Below are positions 8,464-16,863 of a stretch of DNA of 64,000 bases, piece by piece. The position numbers were made by a program, and so were the translations under genes. Below the pieces are notes generated by a model. The model worked only from the letters and a program-made list of their open reading frames with translations. It was not told where the DNA came from and searched no databases. This DNA is from CAVQHY01 sp963712465 (lineage in GTDB: Bacteria; Actinomycetota; Thermoleophilia; Gaiellales; Gaiellaceae), in NCBI GenBank assembly GCA_963712465.1, contig CAVQHY010000004.1, positions 62,001 through 126,000 on the forward strand, given 5' to 3'. Numbering within the stretch: the first letter of the stretch is position 1; every line of letters begins with the position of its first letter.

Positions 8464-9859
8464 GTTCGTTCGAGCCGCGCCTGGCCGCGAGGTACTCGAG
8501 CAGGTCGGCGCGGGTGAGGACGCCGACCGGAGCCCCCGCGCGTGCGACGACGACCGCCGGCGCCTCTCCGGACAGGTCGGCGAAGACCTGGTCGACCGAC
8601 TCGGCGATGTCGATCGCGGGGAGGGGCGGCTCCATCGCCTGGGCGACGTCGTCCTCGAGCGCGTCGCGGTTGCGGAAGACGCGGTCGAGGAGGCCCCGCT
8701 CGCGGATCGAGCCGATCACGTCGGCGAGCGACGCGGCCGGCTCGTTGCGGACGACGGGGAGCTGCGAGATCCCGTAGCGCTGCATCAGCTCGATCGCCTC
8801 GCCCACCTTGCGGTGCGCGTTTACGAGGATCAGCTCGGGCACGTCCGGCTCCTCGACGCGCTTGAAGGCGAGCACCTCGTCGATCGTCGGCCCGGGTGCC
8901 TCGCGCTCGAGGATCCCGTGCTCGAGCAGCCAGTTGTCGTCGTAGACCTTCGAGAGGTAGCCGCGCCCCGAGTCCGGGATCAGCGTGACGACCGTTGCCT
9001 CCGGCCCGAAACGTCGCGCGACGGCGAGCGCCGCGAATACCGCCGTCCCACCCGAGCCGCCGACGAGCAGTCCCTCCTCGCGTGCCAGCCGGCGCGCCGT
9101 CACGAAGGAGTCCCGGTCGGAGACGGTGACGTACTCGTCGACGAGCGAGGGGTCGTACGTAGCCGGCCAGAAGTCCTCGCCGATGCCCTCGACCAGGTAC
9201 AGGTGGACGGTCGGCGACGAGTAGATCGAGCCCTCGGGGTCCGCGGCCACGACGAGCAGGTCAGGCTTGCGCTCGCGCAGATAGCGAGCGGTGCCGGAGA
9301 TCGTCCCGCCGGTTCCGACGGTCAGGACGAGCGCGTCGAGCTCGCCGCCGGTCTGCTCCCACAGCTCGGGCCCGGTCGTCTCGTAGTGCGCCAGCGGGTT
9401 GGTCGGGTTCGAGTACTGGTCGGGCTTGAAGGCACCGGGGATCTCCTCGGCGAGCCTGCTGGACACGGCGTAGTAGCTCTCGGGCGAGTCGGGCGGCACC
9501 GCGGTCGGGCAGATGACGACCTCGGCGCCGTAGGCGCGCAGAAGCCGGATCTTCTCCGGCGCGACCTTGTCCGGCATCACGAACACGCAGCGATAGCCCT
9601 TGATCGCCGCCGCGATCGCGAGGCCGACGCCCGTGTTGCCGCTCGTCGGCTCGACGATCGTCCCACCGGGACGCAGCTTCCCCGTCCGCTCGGCCTCCTC
9701 GATCATCCTCAGGCCGATGCGATCCTTGACCGAGCCGCCCGGATTGAGGTGCTCGAGCTTCGCTAGCACCCGTGGCGCGACGCCGCGGGCGATCCGGTCG
9801 AGCCGCACCAGCGGCGTGCCGCCGATCAGGTCGAGAACGGTCGGGTAGTCGCTGTCCAC
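8456..9859 (-). CDS. cbs: cystathionine beta-synthase with C-terminal CBS-domain pair
   Basis: 467 residues from GTG (VDSDYPTVLDLIGGTPLVRL). The fold-type II PLP core has the lysine in NPGGSVKDRIG (Lys45), the substrate loop EPTSGNTGVG near 67-76 and the PLP-phosphate loop TVGTGGTISG near 180. Two CBS domains follow (about residues 340-460, including RYGISQLPVV and VGVLTRADLLEYL), which separates it from plain cysteine synthase. It condenses homocysteine with serine (or activated serine) to cystathionine; the CBS pair is expected to bind a nucleotide or AdoMet. The partner gamma-lyase-type gene lies at 5439-6569. The same frame is open upstream through the damaged toxin gene, with no stop between, an oddity caused by the toxin frameshift. 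Confidence 0.9.
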   Translation of the reverse strand: MDSDYPTVLDLIGGTPLVRLDRIARGVAPRVLAKLEHLNPGGSVKDRIGLRMIEEAERTGKLRPGGTIVEPTSGNTGVGLAIAAAIKGYRCVFVMPDKVAPEKIRLLRAYGAEVVICPTAVPPDSPESYYAVSSRLAEEIPGAFKPDQYSNPTNPLAHYETTGPELWEQTGGELDALVLTVGTGGTISGTARYLRERKPDLLVVAADPEGSIYSSPTVHLYLVEGIGEDFWPATYDPSLVDEYVTVSDRDSFVTARRLAREEGLLVGGSGGTAVFAALAVARRFGPEATVVTLIPDSGRGYLSKVYDDNWLLEHGILEREAPGPTIDEVLAFKRVEEPDVPELILVNAHRKVGEAIELMQRYGISQLPVVRNEPAASLADVIGSIRERGLLDRVFRNRDALEDDVAQAMEPPLPAIDIAESVDQVFADLSGEAPAVVVARAGAPVGVLTRADLLEYLAARRGSNEPS

Positions 9860-9885
9860 GCGTGAGCAGTAGCCTAGTCCGGCTC

Positions 9886-10312
9886 TCAGATCTGCTCGTC
9901 GCCCGAGAGCCGATCGAGCAACGCCCGCGGCGAGGTTATCGGGTACGAGCCCGAGAGTTCGAGCAGGTGCAGATCGCCCGTGACCAGGAGACGGTCGGGC
10001 TCGGCAATCGCGAGCTGGACGAGGTAGTCGTCGGCGGGGTCCGGTCCGCGCCACAAGCGTCGTTCCGGGATCCGGCGGATCCGAGACGACGTTCGAGATG
10101 CGCTCCAGGAATACGAGGTATGCGGCTCGCTGCGGCGTGCTGATCCGGGAGAACTTCGGACGCACGAGCACCCGTTCCACCTCGGCGAGAACAAGCGGGC
10201 TGACCACGATCGTGATCGCGCTCCGGGTCAGGCGGTCGAGCAGCTCCGCACAAACGCCGCCTGGCGTGACCACGGCCGAGACGAGGACGTTCGGATCAGG
10301 TACGACGTGCAC
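9886..10312 (-). pseudogene. frameshifted PIN-domain (VapC-like) toxin
   Basis: The N-terminal half reads from a GTG at 10310-10312 as VHVVPDPNVLVSAVV..., with the PIN D-x-N (PDPN) and the downstream acidic LAEVERVL. The C-terminal half lies in another frame: DPADDYLVQLAIAEPDRLLV, then TGDLHLL. This half holds the remaining PIN acidic residues and ends at 9886. Neither frame alone has the full set of catalytic acids. The switch needs a one-base shift at about 10045-10065. The start overlaps the antitoxin gene by 17 bp, the usual layout of such pairs. The cause could be a true inactivating indel or a sequencing error; read depth or a resequenced locus would decide. Confidence 0.75.
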
Positions 10313-10544
10313 GCACACGCGCCGGCCGCGCGGCATGCTGCTCGGCGACGACCTCCTCCAGCGAGATCTCGGGTTTCCCCGCCGATGCGGACCAGAGGTC
10401 GTTCAGCAGGTCGAGCCCGAGATACGCGCGGAGCGCAGCCTCGGCAACGTCTGAATCGCGTCGATCGGTGCGTGCCGCATGGACGCGAGCAGCCCGCGCA
10501 ACGTCTTCGTCGAGAACGTACGTCACCTTCTTCCGAGTGGCCAT
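10296..10544 (-). CDS. ribbon-helix-helix antitoxin-like protein
   Basis: 82 residues. The N-terminus KKVTYVLDEDVARAARVHA followed by SDVAEAALRAYLG has the strand-helix-helix pattern of RHH (CopG/VapB-type) DNA-binding antitoxins. The C-terminal tail is charged and would be the toxin-binding part. It lies directly upstream of, and overlaps, the PIN-domain toxin. With the toxin broken this is likely an orphan antitoxin. Regulation would be by autorepression at its own promoter, but I see no convincing operator dyad in the 33 bp between it and purH. Confidence 0.7.
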   Translation of the reverse strand: MATRKKVTYVLDEDVARAARVHAARTDRRDSDVAEAALRAYLGLDLLNDLWSASAGKPEISLEEVVAEQHAARPARVRARRT

Positions 10545-10577
10545 ACTGCCAGATTACCAGAAAGCTGGAGAATCTCC

Positions 10578-12116
10578 TTAATGCCGAAAGTGGCGCCGAC
10601 CGGTGAAGACCATCGTTGCGCCCGCGGCCTCGGCGGCGGCGATCACCTCGTCGTCGCGCTTCGACCCGCCGGGCTGGATGATCGCCCTCACGCCGGCGTC
10701 GAGCGCGTACGAGGGTCCGTCGGCGAAGGGGAAGAACGCGTCGGAGGCGAGCACCGCGCCTCCAGGGTCGTGCCCGAGCGCCCGAGCGCTCTCGACGGCG
10801 ATGCGGACGGCGTCGACCCGGCTCGTTTGCCCGCCGCCGATGCCGATTGTCTGCAGGTCGCGGGCGAGGACGATCGCGTTGGACGAGACGTGCTTGCAGA
10901 CGCGCCAGGCGAAGAGGAGATCGCCCCAGACCCCCTCGTCCGGTGTCGCCCCGGTAACGACCTGCATCCCGTCCCGGTCATCGACCTCCGAGTCCGAGTC
11001 CTGGACGAGCATCCCGCCCATCACGCGCCGGAGATCCCGCTCGCCGGGGGTCGTCCCGCGGCGCTCGCCGTCCTCGAGGATCCTCGTTCCCGGCTTGGCC
11101 ACGAGGATCTCGAGCGCGGCGCCCTCGTAGCCCGGAGCGATCAGCACCTCGACGAACTGCTCCGCAAGGCGCGTGGCGAGCGAGTCTCCAACCGGGCGGT
11201 TGAGCGCAACGACGCCGCCGTAGGCGGAGACGGGGTCCGCGGCGAGCGCCTGCTCGTACGCCTCCTCGACCGTTGATCCCATGCCTGCCCCGCAGGGGTT
11301 CGCGTGCTTGACGATCACGCAGGTCGGCATGGCGAACTCCCGCAGAAGGCCGCGGGCGGCGTCGAGGTCGTTCAGGTTGTTGAACGACAGCTCCCGGCCG
11401 GCTCGCTGGTCGACGCGCGAGAGCAGGTGCCGCCTTGTGCCCGCCTCCGCGTAGTAGGCGGCCCGCTGGTGGGGGTTCTCGCCGTACGCGAGGTCGAGCG
11501 CCTTCTCGAGCGAGACGATCAGCCGGGGCGGGAACGTCTCGCGGTCCGCGAACCAGCCGGCGATCGTCGCCTCGTAGGCGGCGGTGTGCGCGAAGGCGTC
11601 GGCGGCCAGCATCCGCCGCTCGGCGAGCGAAAGATCGCCGGTGCGCAGTGCGAGCAGCAGCGCGTCGTACTGAACCGGCGAGGAGACGGGGATGACGTGG
11701 ACGAAGTTCTTCGCCGCGGCACGGAGCATCGCCGGCCCGCCGACATCGATCATCTCGACCGCGTCCTCCTCGCGCACGTTGCGCTGCGAGGCGACGCTCG
11801 CGAATGGGTACAGGTTGATGCAGACGAGGTCGAACGGGTCGATCCCATGCTCCTCGAGCGCCGCCTGATCCTCGGCAACGTCGCGCCGGGCGAGGATGGC
11901 GGCGTGAATCGCGGGATGGAGCGTCTTCACCCTCCCGCCGAGGAGCTCGGGAAACTCCGTCAGCTCCTCCACGCGGGTGACGACGAGCCCGAGGCTCTCG
12001 ATGTGCTCCGCCGTACCGCTGCTCGCGACGAGCTCTGCGCCGAGCTCGACGAGCCCGGTCACGAACGGGTCGAGGCCCGTCTTGTCGTGGACGGAGAAGA
12101 GTGCCCGGCGCACCAT
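10578..12116 (-). CDS. purH: bifunctional AICAR transformylase / IMP cyclohydrolase PurH
   Basis: 512 residues, normal length. The N-terminal MGS-like cyclohydrolase domain begins RALFSVHDKTGLDPFV and contains GGRVKTLHPAIHAAIL near residue 60-75. The AICAR transformylase domain has YGENPHQRAAYY near 210 and the catalytic KHANPCGAG near 265. The C-terminus ends in VFTGRRHFRH, as in the family. It catalyses the last two steps of IMP synthesis, formylating AICAR with 10-formyl-THF and closing the ring. It is the last gene of the minus-strand group purM-purN-(pseudogene)-purH. Confidence 0.97.
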   Translation of the reverse strand: MVRRALFSVHDKTGLDPFVTGLVELGAELVASSGTAEHIESLGLVVTRVEELTEFPELLGGRVKTLHPAIHAAILARRDVAEDQAALEEHGIDPFDLVCINLYPFASVASQRNVREEDAVEMIDVGGPAMLRAAAKNFVHVIPVSSPVQYDALLLALRTGDLSLAERRMLAADAFAHTAAYEATIAGWFADRETFPPRLIVSLEKALDLAYGENPHQRAAYYAEAGTRRHLLSRVDQRAGRELSFNNLNDLDAARGLLREFAMPTCVIVKHANPCGAGMGSTVEEAYEQALAADPVSAYGGVVALNRPVGDSLATRLAEQFVEVLIAPGYEGAALEILVAKPGTRILEDGERRGTTPGERDLRRVMGGMLVQDSDSEVDDRDGMQVVTGATPDEGVWGDLLFAWRVCKHVSSNAIVLARDLQTIGIGGGQTSRVDAVRIAVESARALGHDPGGAVLASDAFFPFADGPSYALDAGVRAIIQPGGSKRDDEVIAAAEAAGATMVFTGRRHFRH

Positions 12117-12144
12117 CGCTCCTAATCCGTCCTGACCCGTGCGC

Positions 12145-13552
12145 TCACGCGTCCCCGCTCACCTCGGGAAGGTCCGCCAGGACGCACGTGCCCGCGACCG
12201 CCTCGACGTGCGTGCCCATGAACAGGTGGACGCTGCGCGTCCGCGTCCACTGACCGAGCCAGGCGGAATCGGCGATCGTCTGGCCGATCGCCTTGCTCAG
12301 CCCGCTCGCCGCGGGCCCCTTCCAGGTTCGGGGCCAGTTCGCCGACTCGCCGAGCGGGACGTGGATCTCGCCGTTTCGCACCTTTGCCTGCGACCACGAG
12401 AGTCCGTCCGCGAGGCCGATGGATCCGGAAACCGCGGCCGATCCGGCGGCACGGGTGCTCCGGGCAGGTTGACCGCCGAGCATCGTCGCGAAGGGGGAGA
12501 GGAGAACGTCCCGGTCGCCGATCGCGTTCGTGTGCTCGAGAAAGCCCCGCGTGTACATCGCCGCGTTCGAGCTCAGATGCTCGGTGACCGCCGCCGCGCG
12601 TCTGGCGGCCGGCAGCTCCTCCTCCTGACCCGGGTCGACGTCTCCTGCCTGAGCGATCGCGGGGTCGAGAGCACGTGTCTTCACGAAGGCGCCTATCTTC
12701 GCGCGCGCAGCCGGGGCCGCGAAATCGATCAGACCGGGGCGAAGCAGCACGCCCGGCTCTCCCCTGACGAGCGACGTGGTCACGTCGAATCGGCGGAAGA
12801 CTGGGATGAAGCGCAGCTCCAGGCTCCGGTCTCGATAGGGGTTCGAGAACGTTCGCCTGACCATCTGAACCGTCTCGTCGCCCGTCGCCCGTCGCCCTGG
12901 TCGTCTCGGTTGCGGTGTGCTCGCTCTCCGAGCGGTGCACCTCCTCGAGCGTCTCGTGGATCGCTCCGAGCGAGTTGTGGTTGATCGTCCCGCCGCCGCC
13001 GCCCTTCTCGTGCTCGAGCTGCTTCCTCATCGCGTCGAGCGCCTCGTCGCGATCGGCCTGCTTCTTCTGTCCCTGGGCGGCACCGATGATCGCGCCGACG
13101 ATCAGCTCGAGAAACGGCGAGCCGAGCTCCTTGTAGTGCAGTTGGGCGAGCTCGAGCTCACTCTTCATCTGCTGAACGGCCGAGCGCGTCTGTTCGTGCA
13201 GCTCCGGATTGCGCTCGGTGTGGCTCGACGTCTCGGCCCGGTCGGCGGCGTTTCGCACGAGGCTCGTGTAGTCGACCGAGGCGCGATGGCGCACGTCGAT
13301 CGTGACCGTCTCCCCCGGAGCGAGCCCCAGCACCGACCGGACCGGACCGAGGCACGCCTCGCGCGGCGTCCAGGTCTGTCCGTACGTCCACCGGACGTAC
13401 GGATGAAGCGATGCGCCGGCCATCGACACCGGCCCGAACGGGATCTCCGCGACGTCGACGGCGAGCGACGGCCCGTCCGCCGTCCGGGCGATCAGCAGCC
13501 TGCCGTCGAGCGCGTCGCAGGCGGGGAACGGCGCGCAGTAGTCGTCGGCCAT
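12145..13552 (-). pseudogene. frameshifted conserved hypothetical protein inside the purine gene group
   Basis: The frame starts at the ATG at 13550-13552 (MADDYCAPFPACDAL), with an upstream GAGAGG as Shine-Dalgarno. It runs to a coiled-coil-like region (EQTRSAVQQMKSELELAQLH) and a glycine run (GGGGGTINHN), then continues in frame only as far as 12122 with low-quality sequence. The true continuation is in the next frame: ETVQMVRRTFSNPYRDRSLE onwards to a TGA at 12145. The two halves meet at a triplicated 7-bp repeat (12877-12897). With two repeat units the product would be about 465 residues. No known domain is recognised, so I assign no function. It sits between purN and purH with no evident link to purine synthesis. 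Confidence 0.75.
12877..12897. repeat. three perfect 7-bp units (GTCGCCC) at a frameshift site
   Basis: GTCGCCC is repeated three times head to tail on the plus strand (GGGCGAC on the coding strand). Seven is not a multiple of three, so each gain or loss changes the reading frame. Removing one unit joins the upstream frame exactly to the downstream frame of the hypothetical gene (RATGD followed by ETVQMVRR). Confidence 0.9.
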
Positions 13553-13615
13553 GGTCTCGATCCTCTCGTTCCGTGTGGCAATGTTGCGCGTCACCGTTCG
13601 CGGGACGAGCCCACT

Positions 13616-14173
13616 CTACGCGTCGAGCTCGCCCGAAAGCCAGAGGTGAACCGCTCGGGGGAGGAGGCGGTGCTCCACCTCCTGCAGGCGCGCGTGCAGT
13701 GTCGCGGCCGTGTCTCCGGGGCGGACGGCGACGTGCTCCTGGAGGATCGTCGGGCCGGTGTCCATCCCCTCGTCGACGAAGTGCACGGTGACGCCGGTCT
13801 CGGCGACGCCCGCGGCGAGAGCGTCCTCGACGGCGTGGATCCCGGGGAACCGGGGAAGCAGGGACGGGTGGACGTTCACCGCCGGCATGCGCGCCAGGAA
13901 GGCCGGCGTGAGCAGATGCATGTACCCGGCGCAGACGACGAGCGCGACGCCGAGTTGCTCGAGCCAGTCGGCCATCGCCAGATCGCGGGCCTCTCTCGCC
14001 GGGTAGCTCTCGAGCGGGAAGACGGCAGTCGGGACCCCTGCGGCCGCGGCCCGCTCGAGCGCCCGCGCGCCGGGTACGTTGGCTGCCACCGCGGCCACGG
14101 GAAGCTTCGCGTCCAGCAGCGCCTTGAGGTTCGTCCCGGTTCCCGAGACGAGGACGCCGAGAGCGCGGCTCAC
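13616..14173 (-). CDS. purN: phosphoribosylglycinamide formyltransferase PurN
   Basis: 185 residues from a GTG whose last bases overlap the purM stop (GTGA). It has the GART glycine loop VLVSGTGTNLKALL at the N-terminus, the catalytic Asn-x-His in AVNVHPSLLPRFPG near residue 107-120 and the catalytic Asp in VHFVDEGMDTGPTI near 140-153. It transfers the formyl group of 10-formyl-THF to GAR in step 3 of purine synthesis. It is coupled to purM. A longer reading upstream of the GTG is antisense-like filler within purM. Confidence 0.95.
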   Translation of the reverse strand: MSRALGVLVSGTGTNLKALLDAKLPVAAVAANVPGARALERAAAAGVPTAVFPLESYPAREARDLAMADWLEQLGVALVVCAGYMHLLTPAFLARMPAVNVHPSLLPRFPGIHAVEDALAAGVAETGVTVHFVDEGMDTGPTILQEHVAVRPGDTAATLHARLQEVEHRLLPRAVHLWLSGELDA

Positions 14174-15120
14174 ACGAAGACGACGCCTTCGAGTCCCGCC
14201 TCGAGGCAGCCGATCACGGGGTAGGGGCTCCGTTCGGCGTCGCCGGCCGGAACCACGGCGCAGTAGCCGATCCCGAGGTTGAAGACCCGGCGCTGCTCGT
14301 CCTCGGTCACTCCCCGGGCGTCGAGCCATTCGAAGACTGCGGGACGCTCCCAGCCGGCGGGGTCGATCGCGGCGCCGAGGCCCGGAGGTAGTGCGCGAAC
14401 GAGATTCCCGGAGATCCCTCCGCCCGTGACGTGGGCGAGCGCGCGCACGTCGGTGGCCGCTCGCAGCGCGCGCACGTCGTCGAGGTAGAGGCGGGTCGGA
14501 GCGAGCAGGAGGTCGGCGTCGAACGCACCGTCGCCCACGAGGCGCCGCACGAGCGAGAACCCGTTCGCGTGCAGGCCGCTCGACGGGAGGCCGAGAACGA
14601 CGTCGCCCGGCTCGCAGCGCGAGCCGTCGACGAGGTCCTCACGCTGAACGATGCCGACGACCATCCCGGCGAAGTCGAGCTCCTCGCCCGCGTAGACCCC
14701 GGGCATCTCGGCACTCTCCCCCCCGAGGATCGCACAGCCGGCCGCTCGGCAGACCTCCGCGGCGCCTTCGACGAGCTCCGCGACCTGGTCGAGGTCGAGG
14801 CGGCCGGAGGCGACGTAGTCGAGAAAGAACAGCGGGTCGGCGCCCGTCGTCAGGACGTCGTTGACGCAGTGGGCCGCCAGGTCACGCCCGGCGTCTCGCA
14901 GCCGGCCCGCCCGTCGGGCGAGCACGAGCTTCGTGCCGACGCCGTCGGTCGAGGCCGCGAGCAGACGCTCGTCGTCCAGCGCGTATAGACCGGCGAAGCC
15001 GCCCACCGAGCCGTGAACCGCGGCCGTGCGCGTCGACTCGACCGCTGCCCGAAGCCGCTCGACGACATCGGTCGCCCTGGCGAGAGACACCCCAGCGGCG
15101 TCGTAGCTCGTCCCGCTCAC
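14170..15120 (-). CDS. purM: phosphoribosylformylglycinamidine cyclo-ligase (AIR synthetase) PurM
   Basis: 316 residues from GTG (VSGTSYDAAGVSLARATD). It contains the ATP-binding loop ASTDGVGTKLVLA near residue 58, the HCVNDVLTTGADPLFFLDY segment near 82-100 and the GGESAEMPGVY motif near 132-142, all typical of PurM/PurL-fold enzymes. It closes FGAM to AIR with ATP in the cytoplasm. It is the first gene of the purine group; the upstream 270 bp hold a strong hairpin and a candidate promoter. Length is slightly under the usual 340-350 residues, mostly at the N-terminus. Confidence 0.95.
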   Translation of the reverse strand: MSGTSYDAAGVSLARATDVVERLRAAVESTRTAAVHGSVGGFAGLYALDDERLLAASTDGVGTKLVLARRAGRLRDAGRDLAAHCVNDVLTTGADPLFFLDYVASGRLDLDQVAELVEGAAEVCRAAGCAILGGESAEMPGVYAGEELDFAGMVVGIVQREDLVDGSRCEPGDVVLGLPSSGLHANGFSLVRRLVGDGAFDADLLLAPTRLYLDDVRALRAATDVRALAHVTGGGISGNLVRALPPGLGAAIDPAGWERPAVFEWLDARGVTEDEQRRVFNLGIGYCAVVPAGDAERSPYPVIGCLEAGLEGVVFV

Positions 15121-15156
15121 GCCACGAAGTATCGCCTGCCCCCCAACCCGTACGAA

Positions 15157-15176
15157 GGCCCGGTCAAAACCGGGCC
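15157..15176. other. strong GC hairpin in the purM leader
   Basis: GGCCCGGT, a CAAA loop and ACCGGGCC form a perfect 8-bp stem with a tetraloop. It lies 37 bp upstream of the purM start within its likely 5' leader. There is no U-tract on either side, so it is not a clear terminator; it may be a leader structure or a mRNA stabiliser. Confidence 0.6.
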
Positions 15177-15198
15177 CTCGCGAACCGGGCGTGCGCTC

Positions 15199-15229
15199 CC
15201 CTGGCACAAACCCAGTGACCTGTTGTCAA
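15199..15229 (-). promoter_or_regulatory. candidate purM promoter (consensus -35, weak -10)
   Basis: On the minus strand a perfect TTGACA (complement of 15224-15229) is followed after 17 bases only by the weak hexamer TGCCAG. The -35 match is exact and the position (about 105 bp upstream of the purM start) is reasonable, but the poor -10 keeps this tentative. The rest of the 270-bp gap towards pucR shows no further feature I can support. Confidence 0.35.
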
Positions 15230-15390
15230 GAGGCACCGAGAGTAGCGCCTTTCCGGATACCCGCGGGGCCGATCCATCCCTCCGCTCTTGTCCATGGTGT
15301 CCAAGATTCGCCGGCCGGTTCCCCGCTCGAGGGCTTGCGGAACGGCACGGGCCGACGTAGCTTGTTGGACAGCGCGTCGAAATCGCGACC

Positions 15391-16848
15391 ATGCTCAGCG
15401 TCCAGGACATCCTCTCGATGGCGGATCTCCGCCTGACCGTGGCGGCCGGCTCCGGCGGCCTCGAGAACCGGGTCTCCTGGATTCACACGTCCGAGCTGGC
15501 CGACCCGACGCGGTTTCTCGAGGGCGGCGAGTTCCTGCTCACCACCGGCCTCGGCTGCGGGGAGACGACGACGACGCAGCGGGCCTACGTCCGACGGCTG
15601 GCGAAGCACGGCCTCGCCGGGCTCGGATTCTCGATCGGGTTCGGCTTCCCGGAGGTGCCGTCGGCGCTGGTGGACGAGGCGACCAGGCTCGGCTTCCCCG
15701 TCCTCACCGTCCCCTACGAGGTGCCGTTCGTAGCGATCACCAAGGCGGCGTTCACGCACCTCGCGAACGAGCAGCTCGAGCAGGTCACGGACGCTCTCGA
15801 GGTGCACGAGCGCCTCGCCGACGCCGTGCTCGAGGGGCGCGGGCTGCAGGCGCTGCTTGCGATCGTCTGCAACCACCTCGACTGCTCGCTCGCCCTCGTC
15901 GACGAACGAGGGCGCGTCGTCAGCGAGCGGCACGCGCACGGGCGCCTGTCCTTCGACGGGGCGCTCGAGCTCCCGGTCGTCGCCCAGGAGGCGATCGCGA
16001 CGCTTCGCGCTGCACGGGACGGGAAGTCGTTCGGCGAGTACGACCGGCTCGTTCTGCATCACGGGCAGACGGCGCTCGCCTTCGAGCTGTCGCGCCGCCG
16101 GGCCGTCAGCGCCGCCGAGCTGAGGCTCGCGGGCGACCTGCTCGAGGACCTCGAGGCCGACCGTCTCGACGACCGCGAGACGGGCCGCCGGATGGCCGCG
16201 TTCGGCCTCGAGCCGGGCCGCGACTACGCCGCGTTACTCGCGGTGCCGCGAAACGGCGCCGTGGCGGGGGAGCGTCTCCGCACGGAGGTCGCGCACGAGC
16301 TCGACCGGCGATCCGTCCGGTACCTGTCGACCGCCAGGCGCGACCGGGCCGCGTTCCTCGTCGAGGCCGCGAGCGAACAGGACGTGCTCGCGCTCGCCGG
16401 CGACGTCGTGGCTGCCGAGCCCCTCGCCCGGGTCGGCGTGGGTCGTCCCGCGCACGGGCGGACCCTCGGGCGGAGCCTGCTCGAGGCGCGGGCCGCGCTG
16501 GACGCGGTATCGAGCCCGGTCGCCTCGTACCACGACCTCGGCTCGCTCGAGCTCCTGCTCAGCCTGCCCGACGCCGCGCTCGAGGCGTTCGTCGACCGGG
16601 TTCTCGGGCCGGCTGCAGCGAACGGGGCGTTGCTGGAGTCGCTGACGGCGCTCCTCGACTCGGGGTGTCGCTGGAGCGACGCGGCCGAGCGCCTCGGGGT
16701 TCATCGGCACACGCTCCGGTACAGAATGGAGCGGCTACGCGAGCAGACCGGGCGCCATCCGGACGACCCGGAGCAGCGGATGGAGCTCTGGCTGGCCGTC
16801 AAGGCCGGCCAGGCGCTTGCAGCGCGCAACGGACGAGAGATCAGCTAA
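15391..16848 (+). CDS. PucR-family transcriptional regulator
   Basis: 485 residues. The N-terminal PucR domain starts MLSVQDILSMADLRLTVAAG and includes RFLEGGEFLLTTGLG near 47-61. The central GGDEF-like/CdaR region follows. The C-terminal HTH_30 domain (about 425-470) reads WSDAAERLGVHRHTLRYRME, the usual DNA-binding helix pair. Members control purine, allantoin, polyamine or amino-acid catabolic genes, often responding to a metabolite. It is followed after 15 bp by a class III aminotransferase, its likely target and operon partner, and is divergent from purM. Confidence 0.9.
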   Translation: MLSVQDILSMADLRLTVAAGSGGLENRVSWIHTSELADPTRFLEGGEFLLTTGLGCGETTTTQRAYVRRLAKHGLAGLGFSIGFGFPEVPSALVDEATRLGFPVLTVPYEVPFVAITKAAFTHLANEQLEQVTDALEVHERLADAVLEGRGLQALLAIVCNHLDCSLALVDERGRVVSERHAHGRLSFDGALELPVVAQEAIATLRAARDGKSFGEYDRLVLHHGQTALAFELSRRRAVSAAELRLAGDLLEDLEADRLDDRETGRRMAAFGLEPGRDYAALLAVPRNGAVAGERLRTEVAHELDRRSVRYLSTARRDRAAFLVEAASEQDVLALAGDVVAAEPLARVGVGRPAHGRTLGRSLLEARAALDAVSSPVASYHDLGSLELLLSLPDAALEAFVDRVLGPAAANGALLESLTALLDSGCRWSDAAERLGVHRHTLRYRMERLREQTGRHPDDPEQRMELWLAVKAGQALAARNGREIS

Positions 16849-16863
16849 CGGAGGGATAAGCGC

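Noticed and set aside
12917..14224. 435-codon plus-strand frame across the hypothetical gene and purN
   Set aside because: It spans two real minus-strand genes and has low-complexity Arg/Val sequence without motifs.
15121..15390. Purine riboswitch upstream of purM
   Set aside because: The strong hairpin is a single stem-loop; I find no three-way junction or conserved purine-aptamer loops.
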